Assembly (NCBI GenBank): GCA_027592785.1
Contig: JAQCLD010000004.1
Span: 21,798-85,797 of the forward strand
Reading direction: 5' to 3'
Source of the DNA: Acidobacteriota bacterium
Lineage (GTDB): Bacteria; Acidobacteriota; Terriglobia; Bryobacterales; UBA6623
DNA length: 64,000 nucleotides
Position numbers and translations under genes: made by a program
Shown here: one piece after another, positions 41,677 through 53,868 of the stretch
How positions within the stretch are numbered: the stretch's first letter is position 1
Layout of the letters: the number at the start of each line of letters is the position of its first letter
Notes under the pieces: model-generated
What the model was told of the DNA's origin: nothing
Seen by the model: only the letters and a program-made list of their open reading frames with translations
Databases searched by the model: none

Positions 41677-43035
41677 ATGCACCCCTTACTTGTTCTACTA
41701 CTAGCCACGATCGCGGTGTTCGTGCTGATCATCCGCCTCAAGATCAATGCCTTTGTCGCGCTGATCTTGTCCGCCATATTGATCGGTATCCTGTCGCCTC
41801 AGATCGCCTTGGCCGATGTGATACCGGAAGTCACTTCGCGATTTGGCAGAGTCGTCGGCAACATTGGCGTGGCCATCGCCATGGCGGCAGTGATCGGCCA
41901 CTGCCTGATGGAAAGCGGCGCGGCGGACAAGATCACCAGGCAATTCATACGCTGGCTGGGAGAGAAATACTCTTCGGCATCGATGCTGGTCAGCGGCTTC
42001 GTGCTGAGCATCCCGGTCTTCTCCGACACGGTCTTCTACCTTCTTATTCCGCTGGCGCGCGCCATGACCATCCGCAACGGCGGACGGCGGTATGTGCTCA
42101 ACGTTCTATCGATCGGGGCCGGCGCGCTGGCGACACACATCTTCGTCCCGCCGACTCCGGGGCCCCTGGCCATGGCCGCGACGTTGAATATCGATATCGG
42201 AATCGTGATGATCGTGGGCCTAATAATCGGCGTACCTTCCGCGTTCGCCGCTTGGCTCTACGCGATATGGATTGACCGTCGGCTCAATATCGCTGTCCGC
42301 GAAGCTCCGGGAGCGAGCATCGCGGAACTGGAAGATATTGCCAAGCGCCCAGAAGCCGACTTGCCGAGTTTCTCCTCCTCGCTGTTGCCTATCGTGCTGC
42401 CGGTCGTCTTAATCACCGGGAACACCGTGAGCAACAACCTATATCCTGGTTCCGCCTTTGCCCAGCAAATGGCCTTTTGGGGCAACGCGAACCTCGCCCT
42501 CATCCTCTCCGCCGCGTGCGCCCTTTGGGGCCTAGCGCGACAGAAAGGCCTGGGACTCCGCGGTCTAGCGGGGCCCGCAGAGAAAGCTATCAAGGACGCT
42601 GGCTTGATCATTTTGATTACCGCCGGTGGGGGAGCCTTCGGCGGGATGCTCGTAGCGGCGGGAGTCGGCGATGTGTTGAGCGAGGGCGCGACGAACGCTG
42701 GAGTTTCCTATTTAATTCTTGGCTTCGGAACCGCCATGCTTTTGCGAATCGCTCAAGGGTCAGCCACAGTCGCCATGATCACAGTCGCCCAAATCCTAGC
42801 CCCTATCGCTGCCGGCGCTCCGCTGGCTTACCACCCGGTCTATTTACTCATCGCCACCGGCGGCGGATCGATCACGGCCGGTTGGATGAACGACAGCGGT
42901 TTCTGGGTCTACAGAACAATGACCGGCCTAACCGAGATGGAGGCGCTCCAGACCAAAAGCGCCTGCCTTTCCGTCATGGGTGTGACGGCGTTGCTTTGCG
43001 CCTGGCTAGGAACTGTGCTCTTCCCGATGGTTTGA
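41677..43035 (+). CDS. GntP family permease, copy 1
   Basis: A 452-aa inner-membrane transporter of the gluconate permease (GntP) family, with about 12 hydrophobic helices. Recognisable segments: INAFVALILSAILIGIL, MESGAADKITRQFIRWLG, VFVPPTPGPLAMAATLNID-like loop and GGGSITAGWMNDSGFWV. Family members bring in gluconate or related sugar acids with protons. Start ATG 41677, 56 bases after nagA. Its neighbour at 43109 is a full-length paralogue with the same length, so the pair arose by tandem duplication. The real cargo is unknown; nagA next door hints at an amino sugar or its oxidised form. Confidence 0.9.
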   Translation: MHPLLVLLLATIAVFVLIIRLKINAFVALILSAILIGILSPQIALADVIPEVTSRFGRVVGNIGVAIAMAAVIGHCLMESGAADKITRQFIRWLGEKYSSASMLVSGFVLSIPVFSDTVFYLLIPLARAMTIRNGGRRYVLNVLSIGAGALATHIFVPPTPGPLAMAATLNIDIGIVMIVGLIIGVPSAFAAWLYAIWIDRRLNIAVREAPGASIAELEDIAKRPEADLPSFSSSLLPIVLPVVLITGNTVSNNLYPGSAFAQQMAFWGNANLALILSAACALWGLARQKGLGLRGLAGPAEKAIKDAGLIILITAGGGAFGGMLVAAGVGDVLSEGATNAGVSYLILGFGTAMLLRIAQGSATVAMITVAQILAPIAAGAPLAYHPVYLLIATGGGSITAGWMNDSGFWVYRTMTGLTEMEALQTKSACLSVMGVTALLCAWLGTVLFPMV

Positions 43036-43108
43036 TCGCGGTATTCCGATAGCCAGGGTTCGATTTCGGCGGCTAGTCCGCTATCATGTCCGTTCGAGTT
43101 CGGCCACG

Positions 43109-44467
43109 ATGCACCCGTTAATCGTCCTCCTCATCGCCACAATCGCAGTTTTTCTGCTGATCATTCGCTTTAAGATCAACGCTTTCGTCGCGTTGATTCT
43201 TTCCGCCATTTTGATCGGCATCCTCTCGCGGAACATACCACTCGCTAGCGTGATCCCTGAAGTGACGTCGCGCTTCGGCGATGTCGTCGGACGCATCGGC
43301 GTGGCCATCGCCATGGCTGCCCTGATCGGCCATTCGCTGATGGAGAGCGGCGCCGCGGACCGGATCACACGGCAGTTTATCCGTTGGTTGGGCGAAAAGT
43401 ACTCTTCGCTGTCGATGTTGGTCAGCGGCTACGTGCTGAGCATCCCTGTATTCCACGACACGGTCTTTTATCTATTGATTCCTTTGGCCAGGGCGATGAC
43501 CATTCGCAACGGCGGCAAGCGTTATGTTCTGAATGCTTTGTCCATCGGCGCCGGCGGCGTAGCCACGCACCTATTCGTGCCGCCGACTCCGGGGCCGCTG
43601 GCCATGGCCGCGACAATGAACCTCGATATCGGACTGGTGATGATCGTTGGCCTGACGATCGGCATTCCGTCATCTCTGGCCGCCTGGTTATACGCCGTCT
43701 GGATCGATCGCAAGTTAAACATCCCGATGCGCGAGGCCCCCGGTGCGTCGCTGGCCGAGTTAGAAGAAATCGCCAACCGGCCTGAGAGCGAACTGCCCGG
43801 CTTCTTCGTTTCGATGTTGCCGATTGCGTTGCCAGTCTTGCTCATCACCGGTAACACCGTAGCCAACACGTTCTTTTCGGGCACCGCGTTCGCCCAGCAG
43901 ATGGTTTTTTGGGGCAACGCCAACGTGGCGCTGATTCTTTCCGCAGCTTGCGGCTTGTGGGTTTTGGCGCGGCACAAGAATATGGGTCTGCGCGATCTAG
44001 CCAAACCCGCTGAGAAGGCCATCAAGGACGCCGGTCTGATCATTATGATTACGGCCGGAGGCGGCGCTTTCGGCGGCATGCTGGTCGCCGCCGGAGTTGC
44101 GGACTCGCTGAGCCAGGGCGCGTCCGACATGGGCATCTCCTATCTCTTCCTCGCCTTCGGAGTCGCCATGATGCTGCGCGTCGCGCAGGGTTCGGCGACC
44201 GTCGCAATGATCACTGTGTCCCAAATGCTGGCCCCGCTCATCACGCAGTCTCCGCTTCCCTACCACCCCGTCTATCTACTCATCGCGACTGGCGGCGGGG
44301 CTATCATGGCCGGCTGGATGAATGACAGCGGCTTCTGGGTTTACAAGACGATGACCGGTCTCACCGAAATGGAAGCGCTGAAGACCAAGAGCGTGTCGCT
44401 CTCAGTCATGGGACTGACGGCGTTTCTGTTCGCCTGGCTCGGTTCGATCTTCTTCCCGATGGTCTGA
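43109..44467 (+). CDS. GntP family permease, copy 2
   Basis: A 452-aa paralogue of the gene just upstream. The two share long identical runs (MESGAAD, FVPPTPGPLAMAAT, GWMNDSGFWVY, TGLTEMEAL) and differ mainly in loops (for example SAFAAWLYAIW against SSLAAWLYAVW). Even the leader regions are alike: both start codons follow a conserved CTAT(G/C)ATG(G/T)CCGTTCG about 35 and 30 bases upstream. Both reading frames are intact, so the copies may have different substrates or raise transport dosage. Confidence 0.9.
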   Translation: MHPLIVLLIATIAVFLLIIRFKINAFVALILSAILIGILSRNIPLASVIPEVTSRFGDVVGRIGVAIAMAALIGHSLMESGAADRITRQFIRWLGEKYSSLSMLVSGYVLSIPVFHDTVFYLLIPLARAMTIRNGGKRYVLNALSIGAGGVATHLFVPPTPGPLAMAATMNLDIGLVMIVGLTIGIPSSLAAWLYAVWIDRKLNIPMREAPGASLAELEEIANRPESELPGFFVSMLPIALPVLLITGNTVANTFFSGTAFAQQMVFWGNANVALILSAACGLWVLARHKNMGLRDLAKPAEKAIKDAGLIIMITAGGGAFGGMLVAAGVADSLSQGASDMGISYLFLAFGVAMMLRVAQGSATVAMITVSQMLAPLITQSPLPYHPVYLLIATGGGAIMAGWMNDSGFWVYKTMTGLTEMEALKTKSVSLSVMGLTAFLFAWLGSIFFPMV

Positions 44468-44485
44468 TTACGAGAAGATGGTGAG

Positions 44486-45154
44486 ATGAAGCGCGCGAAG
44501 GAGAAAGCGAGCGGCCCCGATGAGGCTCGCCGCGTGAGTCTGATCTTAAGACGGCTCAATCAGGACTACTCCGATGTCGTCTGCGCTTTGACGCATTCGA
44601 ATGCCTGGGAGTTGTTGGCCGCGACCATCCTCTCGGCGCAATGCACCGACGTGCGCGTCAACATCGTCACTCCGGCGCTATTCGCCGCATATCCGTCTGT
44701 CCAAACCTTGGCGGTCGCGGCGCAACCGGACGTTGAGCAACTGGTGCGCACCACCGGTTTCTTCCGCAATAAGGCAAAGAATCTCATCGGCGCGGCCAAG
44801 GGCATCGTCGAACGATACAATGGCCAAGTACCAACTACCATGGAGGAGTTGTTGACCCTCCCGGGCGTCGCGCGCAAAACCGCTAACGTTGTTCTTGGAT
44901 CGTGGTTCGGCATCGCCAGCGGCGTCGTCGTCGATACTCACGTCTCGCGCATCTCAAACCGACTCGGACTGACCAAGGCTGCTGACCCGAAGAAGATTGA
45001 ACAAGACTTAATGAAGGTCAGCCCCAAGAAGCGTTGGGTGCTCTTCTCTCACCAGATCATCCACCACGGACGGGCAGTATGCGTGGCGCGCAAACCAAAA
45101 TGCGACATTTGCCGCCTATACGACCTCTGTTCGTCGAAAGAGAAGACCAGCTAA
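44486..45154 (+). CDS. nth: Endonuclease III
   Basis: A 222-aa base-excision-repair DNA glycosylase/AP lyase acting on oxidised pyrimidines. The helix-hairpin-helix [13 protein letters not shown] holds the catalytic Lys, the catalytic Asp is in [15 protein letters not shown], and the C-terminal 4Fe-4S cluster has the pattern [17 protein letters not shown] (C-x6-C-x2-C-x5-C). Start ATG 44486, preceded by GGTGAG. The DedA gene follows four bases after the stop. Confidence 0.95.
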   Translation: MKRAKEKASGPDEARRVSLILRRLNQDYSDVVCALTHSNAWELLAATILSAQCTDVRVNIVTPALFAAYPSVQTLAVAAQPDVEQLVRTTGFFRNKAKNLIGAAKGIVERYNGQVPTTMEELLTLPGVARKTANVVLGSWFGIASGVVVDTHVSRISNRLGLTKAADPKKIEQDLMKVSPKKRWVLFSHQIIHHGRAVCVARKPKCDICRLYDLCSSKEKTS

Positions 45155-45158
45155 CGGC

Positions 45159-45758
45159 ATGAAAGAATTTGGGAATTGGCTCGTCGGGAGCATTGCAACT
45201 CTCGGGCCCTGGGGCCTTCTACTAGTCTCGTTTGGCGACTCTGCTTTCGTCCCTATCCCGCAGGGCGTCGATGCGCTGCTGATCACGCAAGTTATCGCGG
45301 CTCCGTCGACGGCTTGGCTGGCTGCGAGCATCGCCGTGTTCGGCTCTGTTGTCGGCTCGCTGATTCTCTACGTCATAGCTCGCCGCGGTGGCCGCGCCAT
45401 GCTGCTCAAGCGGGTCTCGCCGGCGGGCATGGATCGTCTTGAATCGCTGACCCAGCAATACGGCGCAGCGGCGGTGATCCCGCCCATGATGATCCCCTTG
45501 CCGCTGCCGACGAAGCTGTTCGTGCTCGCCGCCGGAGTATTCCAGATGCCGATCCCTTCCTTCATCTTGGCCGCTACGGTGGGCCGCGGAATTCGCTACT
45601 TTGGCGAAGCTGCTTTGGCCCTTAAGTACGGCGCGGGAACGCCTCAGCTGCTCAAGGACAACGTGTGGGCGGCCGCCGGATTAGGTCTCGCACTAGTACT
45701 GGTTTTCTTCGCCATCAACCGTTGGTCATCCAGAAAGGTCGTAGAAGGCGAGATCTAG
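45159..45758 (+). CDS. DedA/VTT domain membrane protein (YqaA-like)
   Basis: A 199-aa inner-membrane protein of the SNARE-associated (VTT) family. It has the reentrant-helix segment SFGDSAFVPIPQGVDALLI near the N-terminus, a GSLILYVIARRGGRAML segment, and ATVGRGIRYFGEAALALKYG near the C-terminus with the family arginines. Recent work links DedA proteins to lipid (undecaprenyl phosphate or phosphatidylethanolamine) flipping; that function is inferred here. ATG 45159; it shares four bases with the convergent gene's 3' end. Confidence 0.85.
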   Translation: MKEFGNWLVGSIATLGPWGLLLVSFGDSAFVPIPQGVDALLITQVIAAPSTAWLAASIAVFGSVVGSLILYVIARRGGRAMLLKRVSPAGMDRLESLTQQYGAAAVIPPMMIPLPLPTKLFVLAAGVFQMPIPSFILAATVGRGIRYFGEAALALKYGAGTPQLLKDNVWAAAGLGLALVLVFFAINRWSSRKVVEGEI

Positions 45759-46643
45759 AATTCGAATCGGCCATTGGTAATCGCGCCGGCATCGTCGACC
45801 TGAAAGCGGTAAGCGAAGCCCAATCGCCCGTCGCGGACAAAGCGTACGTCCCCTATCGTGATCTCGCCCGGCGCCGCCACGACCACAGGGAAACGCGCGA
45901 ACTGTAGGTAGGCCCTGCCGAGAGTCGTCGTGTGCAGTTCGTCCAGCACATTTGCGTCCGCCGACGCCAGCTCCGTGAACTGTTGGGTCGCCGGGTTGAG
46001 GGAGTATTGCCCGGACTCGGTGCGCACATACGCCGCCCAATCCAAAGCAGTCCAAGGCGCGGGGAACATCCGCAACTCGATCGGAGCCTGCCCGGCAATA
46101 ACCATCCGAGCGACCTGCGCCTCGACCCCATTGCGAATCCATAGCGACACCAGCCCATAGGCAACCAGCGCCGCCAAGCCCACGCGCGCCGCCGCTATGC
46201 GCACGGGCCAGCGTAGGGCAACCAGTATCGCCGCCGCCAGCAACGCCCAGATCAACGGGTCGATGATGAAAAACAGGTCCCAGCTTGACCACTCCTCCGA
46301 GAACGGCAGCCAAAGCCGCACTCCGTATGAATTCATCATGTCCAACGCGACATGCGATCCCACCGCGGCCAGAGCCAGAGCCCACTGCCGCCAAAGCACG
46401 GCTCTCACGGATCGATGGCCCCACGCGTTCACCAACAAGACCGCCAGCGCCGCCATGAATGGGATCGCCACAACCGCGTGCGTGATGTGCCGGTGATAAA
46501 CCAGATACGTGGCCGGGTCGAACGCCGAAACAATATCCAGGTCCGGGATGTTGGCCGCGATTACGCACAGGGCAGCTGCGCGCGGGACCGAAGGGCCTGG
46601 AGCGCCCCGCGCGATCAGCAGGCCTACCAGCGAATGCGTCAGA

Positions 46644-46651
<8 letters not shown>
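45755..46651 (-). CDS. Membrane-bound metal-dependent hydrolase (YdjM/DUF457-like)
   Basis: A 298-aa inner-membrane protein beginning MDNLTHSLVGLLIARG, the family's His-containing start, followed by AANIPDLDIVSAF and YHRHITHAVVAIPF, which provide the His and Asp residues of the putative metal site, and GSHVALDMMNSYG. About five membrane helices precede a soluble C-terminal region of about 110 residues. E. coli YdjM is LexA-regulated and has no known substrate; nothing here narrows it. The gene overlaps the upstream lipid kinase gene by eight bases. Confidence 0.82.
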
Positions 46652-49641
<2,990 letters not shown>

Positions 49642-49699
49642 CGCCGCGACGCGGACGATTACCTACTACCATCGGCTAAACCCGCCGATACGTAGTGAT

Positions 49700-51454
49700 G
49701 TGACCGCGCGCCCGCACGCCGTATACGTCCTAACTTCCTCGCTGGCCGCGCGCCGCATGTTCGCGGGCCACGGACGATTATGGCGGGCCGCTAACATCCG
49801 GGTCACCGTAATCAGTTCGCCCGGCCCCGATTTGGAGCGCTTCGGGATCGACGAAGGCGTCGAGACAGTGGGCCTGCCGATGGAACGCGGACTGAGCCCA
49901 TTGCGCGATATCGTTTCGCTCTACCGGCTGTGGAGCGAGTTCCAGCGCCTGCGGCCCGAACTGGTGGAGTGTGGTACGCCCAAGGCCGGCTTGCTTGGCG
50001 GCATCGCGGCTAGATTGGCGGGAGTCCCTGCTTCGCTCTATACACTGCATGGGCTTCGCTTAGAAACGCTTCGCGGCTGGCGCCGCGGGCTCTCGCGCCT
50101 TGCAGAGAGGCTCACCGTGAGACTTGCGGACGAAACCATCTGCGTCAGCCCCAGTCTGTTGAGGCAGGCGCGAACCTTGGGTGTCATCCCTGCTCATCGC
50201 GGGTTAGTGGCTGGCCCCGGAAGCGCCGCCGGAATCGACGCCGCCAGATTCGCTGCAATCGCTCGCCAGAGTCCTCGGAGTCAGACTGTCGGATTCGTCG
50301 GGCGGCTTACGCGGGACAAGGGCATCGTCGAACTCGTCAAAGCTTTCGACATCGTGAAGAGGCAACGACCGGACGCGCGACTACTGCTGGTGGGCGACTT
50401 CGAAGCCGGAGATCCCGTACCGCCGCAGATCCGCGAAAAGATCCTCCAGGACCCCGCAATTCGAGTCACGGGCTTTGTGGCGGACGCGACTCCGCACTAC
50501 GCCGATATTGACGTCGTCGCGCTGCCCTCTTACCGCGAAGGCTTTCCGCTCGTCGCCCTCGAAGCTGCCGCAGCAGCCCGTCCAATCGTTGCCGCCAACT
50601 GTACCGGAATGTGCGACGCCGTCGTCGACACGAGGACCGGTCTGATCGTCCCCATTGCCGACGCTCCGGCCCTTGCCGATGGAATACTGCAACTACTCGA
50701 GTCGCCGGAGACTGCCACAAAAATGGGCCAAGCAGCCCGAGGCCGCGTCCTCCGCCAGTTTCAACCCGATCTGATCTGGGTCGATAAATTCGAGCTCTAC
50801 GGGCGTCTCATCGAAAGCAATCCGATCGGGCGCCCAGCGTTGCAAGCGGCGGTCAAGCGTACCTTCGACGTGTTGGCCGCTCTGGCGCTGATGATCCTAT
50901 TCAGCCCGGTCATCGCCTTGATCGCTCTTGCTCTGTTGGCATCGCGGGCCGGTCCCATTCTCTTCGGCCAGGTGCGGCCCGGCCATCGGAAACGTCTCTT
51001 CGTGGTCCACAAATTTAGGACGATGTCCAATGCGCGATCGGCCTCTGGCGAGCTGCTTCCCGACAACGAGCGCCTCAGCAGGGCAGGACGATTCCTGCGC
51101 CGTTGGAGTCTCGACGAACTTTCCCAGTTGTGGAGCGTTCTGCGCGGCGAAATGAGCCTCGTCGGTCCCCGTCCGTTGCTGTCCGCGTACCTCTCCCGTT
51201 ACTCTCCCCGGCAGGCTTGGCGTTTTCTCGCTCCGCCGGGACTGACCGGCTGGGCTCAAGTTAACGGCAGAAATCAGTCCGAGTGGGAACATCGACTTGA
51301 GTTGGACGTCTGGTACGTCGAGAACTGGAGCCTGAGGCTAGACCTACGAATACTCGTCAAAACGCTTTCGATCGTTCTCAGCGGTCAGGGCGTGGAAGCC
51401 CGTGAGTCGGCGACTCCGTCTCCGTTTCTCGTAGTTCTACACCGGCGGCCCTAA
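49700..51454 (+). CDS. Fusion of GT4 glycosyltransferase and phosphoglycosyltransferase
   Basis: A 584-aa two-enzyme polypeptide. Residues 1-370 form a GT-B fold family 4 glycosyltransferase (VGFVGRLTRDKGIVELVKAF, DVVALPSYREGFPLVALEAAA). Residues about 390-580 are a monotopic phosphoglycosyltransferase (PglC/WcaJ-like): membrane segment ALALMILFSPVIALIAL, then HKFRTM, WSLDELSQLWSVLRGEMSLVGPRP and GLTGWAQVNGRNQ with the conserved Asp-Glu pair. It would start a glycan on undecaprenyl phosphate and add the second sugar. Start is GTG 49700. It opens the plus-strand half of the glycan locus. Confidence 0.9.
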   Translation: MTARPHAVYVLTSSLAARRMFAGHGRLWRAANIRVTVISSPGPDLERFGIDEGVETVGLPMERGLSPLRDIVSLYRLWSEFQRLRPELVECGTPKAGLLGGIAARLAGVPASLYTLHGLRLETLRGWRRGLSRLAERLTVRLADETICVSPSLLRQARTLGVIPAHRGLVAGPGSAAGIDAARFAAIARQSPRSQTVGFVGRLTRDKGIVELVKAFDIVKRQRPDARLLLVGDFEAGDPVPPQIREKILQDPAIRVTGFVADATPHYADIDVVALPSYREGFPLVALEAAAAARPIVAANCTGMCDAVVDTRTGLIVPIADAPALADGILQLLESPETATKMGQAARGRVLRQFQPDLIWVDKFELYGRLIESNPIGRPALQAAVKRTFDVLAALALMILFSPVIALIALALLASRAGPILFGQVRPGHRKRLFVVHKFRTMSNARSASGELLPDNERLSRAGRFLRRWSLDELSQLWSVLRGEMSLVGPRPLLSAYLSRYSPRQAWRFLAPPGLTGWAQVNGRNQSEWEHRLELDVWYVENWSLRLDLRILVKTLSIVLSGQGVEARESATPSPFLVVLHRRP

Positions 51455-51463
51455 TCAGCCGAT

Positions 51464-52153
51464 GTGCTCCGTATGCGCCGCTCCGCTCTGCATCGCTGGT
51501 ACGTGAGCAAGATCTTGGCGCGACATAATACTTCCCGGCCAATCCAACAGGCCCTACACCAGGCGTTGCGAGAACTCGATGCCTCGTCCGCTCCGGGCCT
51601 CAACGTGGGCTGCGGGGCTACTAACCTGCATCCTAGGATACTGCGCGTGGACCTCGACCCGTTAGCGCTCCCAGACTACCTCTCCTCCGCGGACAAGCTT
51701 CCTTTCGCCGACAACACCTTTTCCGTCGCCGTCTCCCAGGAGGTTCTGGAGCATTTGCGCGAGCCGCAACTAGCGCTAGCGGAACTGGCCAGAGTCGTTC
51801 GCCCAGGCGGATTGCTCTACCTGCAAACCCCTTTCATAATTGGCTACCACGCCGCGCCGGCTGACTATTGGCGCTTCACCCACGAGGGGCTGGCGGCCAT
51901 GTTGCAACGCGCCGGATTGGCTGTCGAAGCCTTGGAACCAGCAGTCGGACCAGGCACCGCGCTCTATCGAATCGTCGTCGAGTTCGTGTCCGTCATAGCG
52001 GCGCGAGTTTACCCTTCCGCATATTTACCGGCGAAAGCCCTCGCCGCGGCTTTGCTGGCGCCGCTGCGCTGGTTCGACTCTTGGTTAATCGTGGGCGAAC
52101 AGCGTTGGCGCATTCCTGGAGGCTGTCTTGCGCTAGCGAGGAAGCCGATATGA
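51464..52153 (+). CDS. Class I SAM-dependent methyltransferase
   Basis: A 229-aa Methyltransf_11-type protein. The SAM-binding motif I is LNVGCGATNLHP, motif II is RVDLDPLALPDYL, and SVAVSQEVLEHLREPQLALAELARVVRPGG is the family's post-I and motif-III region. Start may be GTG 51464 or ATG 51473. It lies nine bases after the fusion glycosyltransferase, and its TGA overlaps the ATG of the ATP-grasp gene. It probably methylates a sugar or a glycolipid intermediate; a related protein is at 60260-61204. Confidence 0.87.
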   Translation: MLRMRRSALHRWYVSKILARHNTSRPIQQALHQALRELDASSAPGLNVGCGATNLHPRILRVDLDPLALPDYLSSADKLPFADNTFSVAVSQEVLEHLREPQLALAELARVVRPGGLLYLQTPFIIGYHAAPADYWRFTHEGLAAMLQRAGLAVEALEPAVGPGTALYRIVVEFVSVIAARVYPSAYLPAKALAAALLAPLRWFDSWLIVGEQRWRIPGGCLALARKPI

Positions 52154-53169
52154 ACGTGCTGATCTCCTCTGCGGGCCGCCGCGTTGGGTTGCTCGAATGT
52201 TTCCGCTCCGCTCTAGGTGCGCTCGACGCTAACGGCAAGATCATCGCTGCGGCCGCCTCCGACACAGCCCCCGCGTTGCACTTCGCCGACGAGACTTGCA
52301 CCGTACCGCGATGCGATAACCCTCAATTCATTCCGGCGTTGGTTGAGGCCTGCGCCGCGCATCACGTCGACGCCATCGTGCCGACCATCGACACGGAGCT
52401 GGCCGTCTTGGCGGCGCATCGAGATGAACTCCAGAGCACAGGCGCGGCGCTTTGGCTGTCTAGTTGCGAGACGATTGAGATCAGCGCTGACAAGCGCGAA
52501 ACAAACCGCTGGTTGCACAACAACGGATTCCCAGCCGTTTCGCAGTTCACGCCTTTTGAGGCCTTGGAGCAAGTGTCCGCCCTGCCCTTCCCGCTGATCG
52601 CCAAGCCTGCTCGGGGCAGTGCTTCGGTGGGCGTCAAACGCATTCACAACCGGGCAGAGTTAGAAGCGTGCCTCAACCGAGACCTGGTCATCGAGACCCT
52701 GGCGCCGGGAGTCGAATACACCGTGCATGTCTGGGCCGGGGCCAAGGGTAGAGCGCTCTGCGCCGTCCCCTGCCGTCGTTTAGAGGTTCGCGCCGGAGAA
52801 GTCTCCAAAGGACGCACAGAGAAGCACGACGGACTGATGCAGCTTGCGTCCGAGGTCGTAGACGCGCTGCCAGGATGCCGCGGTCCCCTCAACGTGCAGA
52901 TTTTTCTCGATCCCACGGCCGGCATGCGCGTCATTGAAATCAACCCCCGCTTCGGCGGCGGATACCCCCTCGCCGACCGTGCCGGGGCGCGATTCACGAA
53001 GTGGATGATTGACCCGTCGGCAAGCCCCATTCATTACTACGACGGCTGGGTCGACGGACTCACCATGCTGCGCTACGACTCGGCGGTCTACACCTTGCCC
53101 GATGCGCCGTCCAACCCAGACACCAAGGCGGTCCATGCTTCAAGCGACCTGCTTCGTACTCGATCTTGA
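52150..53169 (+). CDS. ATP-grasp ligase (carbamoyl-phosphate-synthase-like)
   Basis: The track start (51868) overlaps the methyltransferase; ATG 52150 (MNVLISSAGRRVGLLE) overlaps its TGA by four bases and gives 339 aa with a complete N-terminal Rossmann-like strand. The ATP-grasp core has PLIAKPARGSASVGVKRI, the metal-binding stretch GPLNVQIFLDPT, and VIEINPRFGGGYPLA. Such proteins activate a carboxylate as acyl phosphate for ligation to an amine. Its neighbour HAD gene starts inside its 3' end, a pairing that recurs in polysaccharide loci. It could amidate or aminoacylate a sugar acid. Confidence 0.87.
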   Translation: MNVLISSAGRRVGLLECFRSALGALDANGKIIAAAASDTAPALHFADETCTVPRCDNPQFIPALVEACAAHHVDAIVPTIDTELAVLAAHRDELQSTGAALWLSSCETIEISADKRETNRWLHNNGFPAVSQFTPFEALEQVSALPFPLIAKPARGSASVGVKRIHNRAELEACLNRDLVIETLAPGVEYTVHVWAGAKGRALCAVPCRRLEVRAGEVSKGRTEKHDGLMQLASEVVDALPGCRGPLNVQIFLDPTAGMRVIEINPRFGGGYPLADRAGARFTKWMIDPSASPIHYYDGWVDGLTMLRYDSAVYTLPDAPSNPDTKAVHASSDLLRTRS

Positions 53170-53812
53170 CGACACGCTGTACCCCGAACGCGATTACGTC
53201 CGCAGCGGGTTCGCCATAGTCGACTCCCTGGCCGCGGAGCGCATCGGGCTTCAGTCTTTCGGGGACGCCTGTTGGGAGCGTTTTCTCAACGGCGAGCGCG
53301 GACGCATCTTCGACACGGTACTGCAATCGCGGTGCGGGCGCGTCGACACGGAACTGGTTGGGGATATGGTCCGCGCCTACCGTTTGCACAGACCGGTGAT
53401 CGACCTACACCCAGACGCGCGCCGCCTGCTGGACCGGGCCCGCAATCTCAAGCTGCCGCTAGCCCTGGTCACAGACGGCCCTCGGGAATCCCAGCGCGCC
53501 AAGATCGACGCCCTGGCGCTCGAACACAGGTTTGCGTCCATCGTCGTGACGGCGGAACTCGGCGTCGGCAAATCAAAACCGCACCCCGCCGCGTTTGAAC
53601 TCGTACAAACCGTGTTCGGGTCTGACCAGCGCTTCGTCTACATCGCCGACAATCCCCACAAGGACTTCTTGGCGCCCAACCAACTCGGCTGGACGTCCAT
53701 CAGTATCCAAAGAACAAGCGGCATCTACAGCCAGGCAACGGCCCCGACGCCGGCGCATGCGCCGCAGCACACGGTCACCTCGCTGGACGACGTTTGGGCG
53801 ACCGCCAAATAG
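53135..53812 (+). CDS. HAD superfamily hydrolase
   Basis: The start ATG 53135 (MLQATCFVLDLDDTLYPERDY) overlaps the ATP-grasp gene by 35 bases; the track's 53009 start lies in that gene's frame shadow. The 225-aa protein has motif I LDLDDTLYPE with both Asp, motif II LVTDGP, the lysine in VGKSKPHPAAFE and motif IV IADNPHKDF. HAD enzymes in glycan loci usually dephosphorylate sugar phosphates. It ends the plus-strand block; a hairpin follows. Confidence 0.87.
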   Translation: MLQATCFVLDLDDTLYPERDYVRSGFAIVDSLAAERIGLQSFGDACWERFLNGERGRIFDTVLQSRCGRVDTELVGDMVRAYRLHRPVIDLHPDARRLLDRARNLKLPLALVTDGPRESQRAKIDALALEHRFASIVVTAELGVGKSKPHPAAFELVQTVFGSDQRFVYIADNPHKDFLAPNQLGWTSISIQRTSGIYSQATAPTPAHAPQHTVTSLDDVWATAK

Positions 53813-53813
53813 C

Positions 53814-53840
53814 AAAACCCCGCCGTGAGGCAGGGCTTTG
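53814..53840. terminator. Possible bidirectional terminator
   Basis: AAACCC-c-GCC-GTGA-GGC-a-GGG-cTTT forms a stem of about 6-9 bp with a GTGA loop and A/T flanks, between the HAD gene and the convergent FecR-like gene. The T-tract is poor, so this is uncertain. Confidence 0.4.
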
Positions 53841-53868
53841 CGTTCAATTGAGTTGCTTGAGGCGCCTA

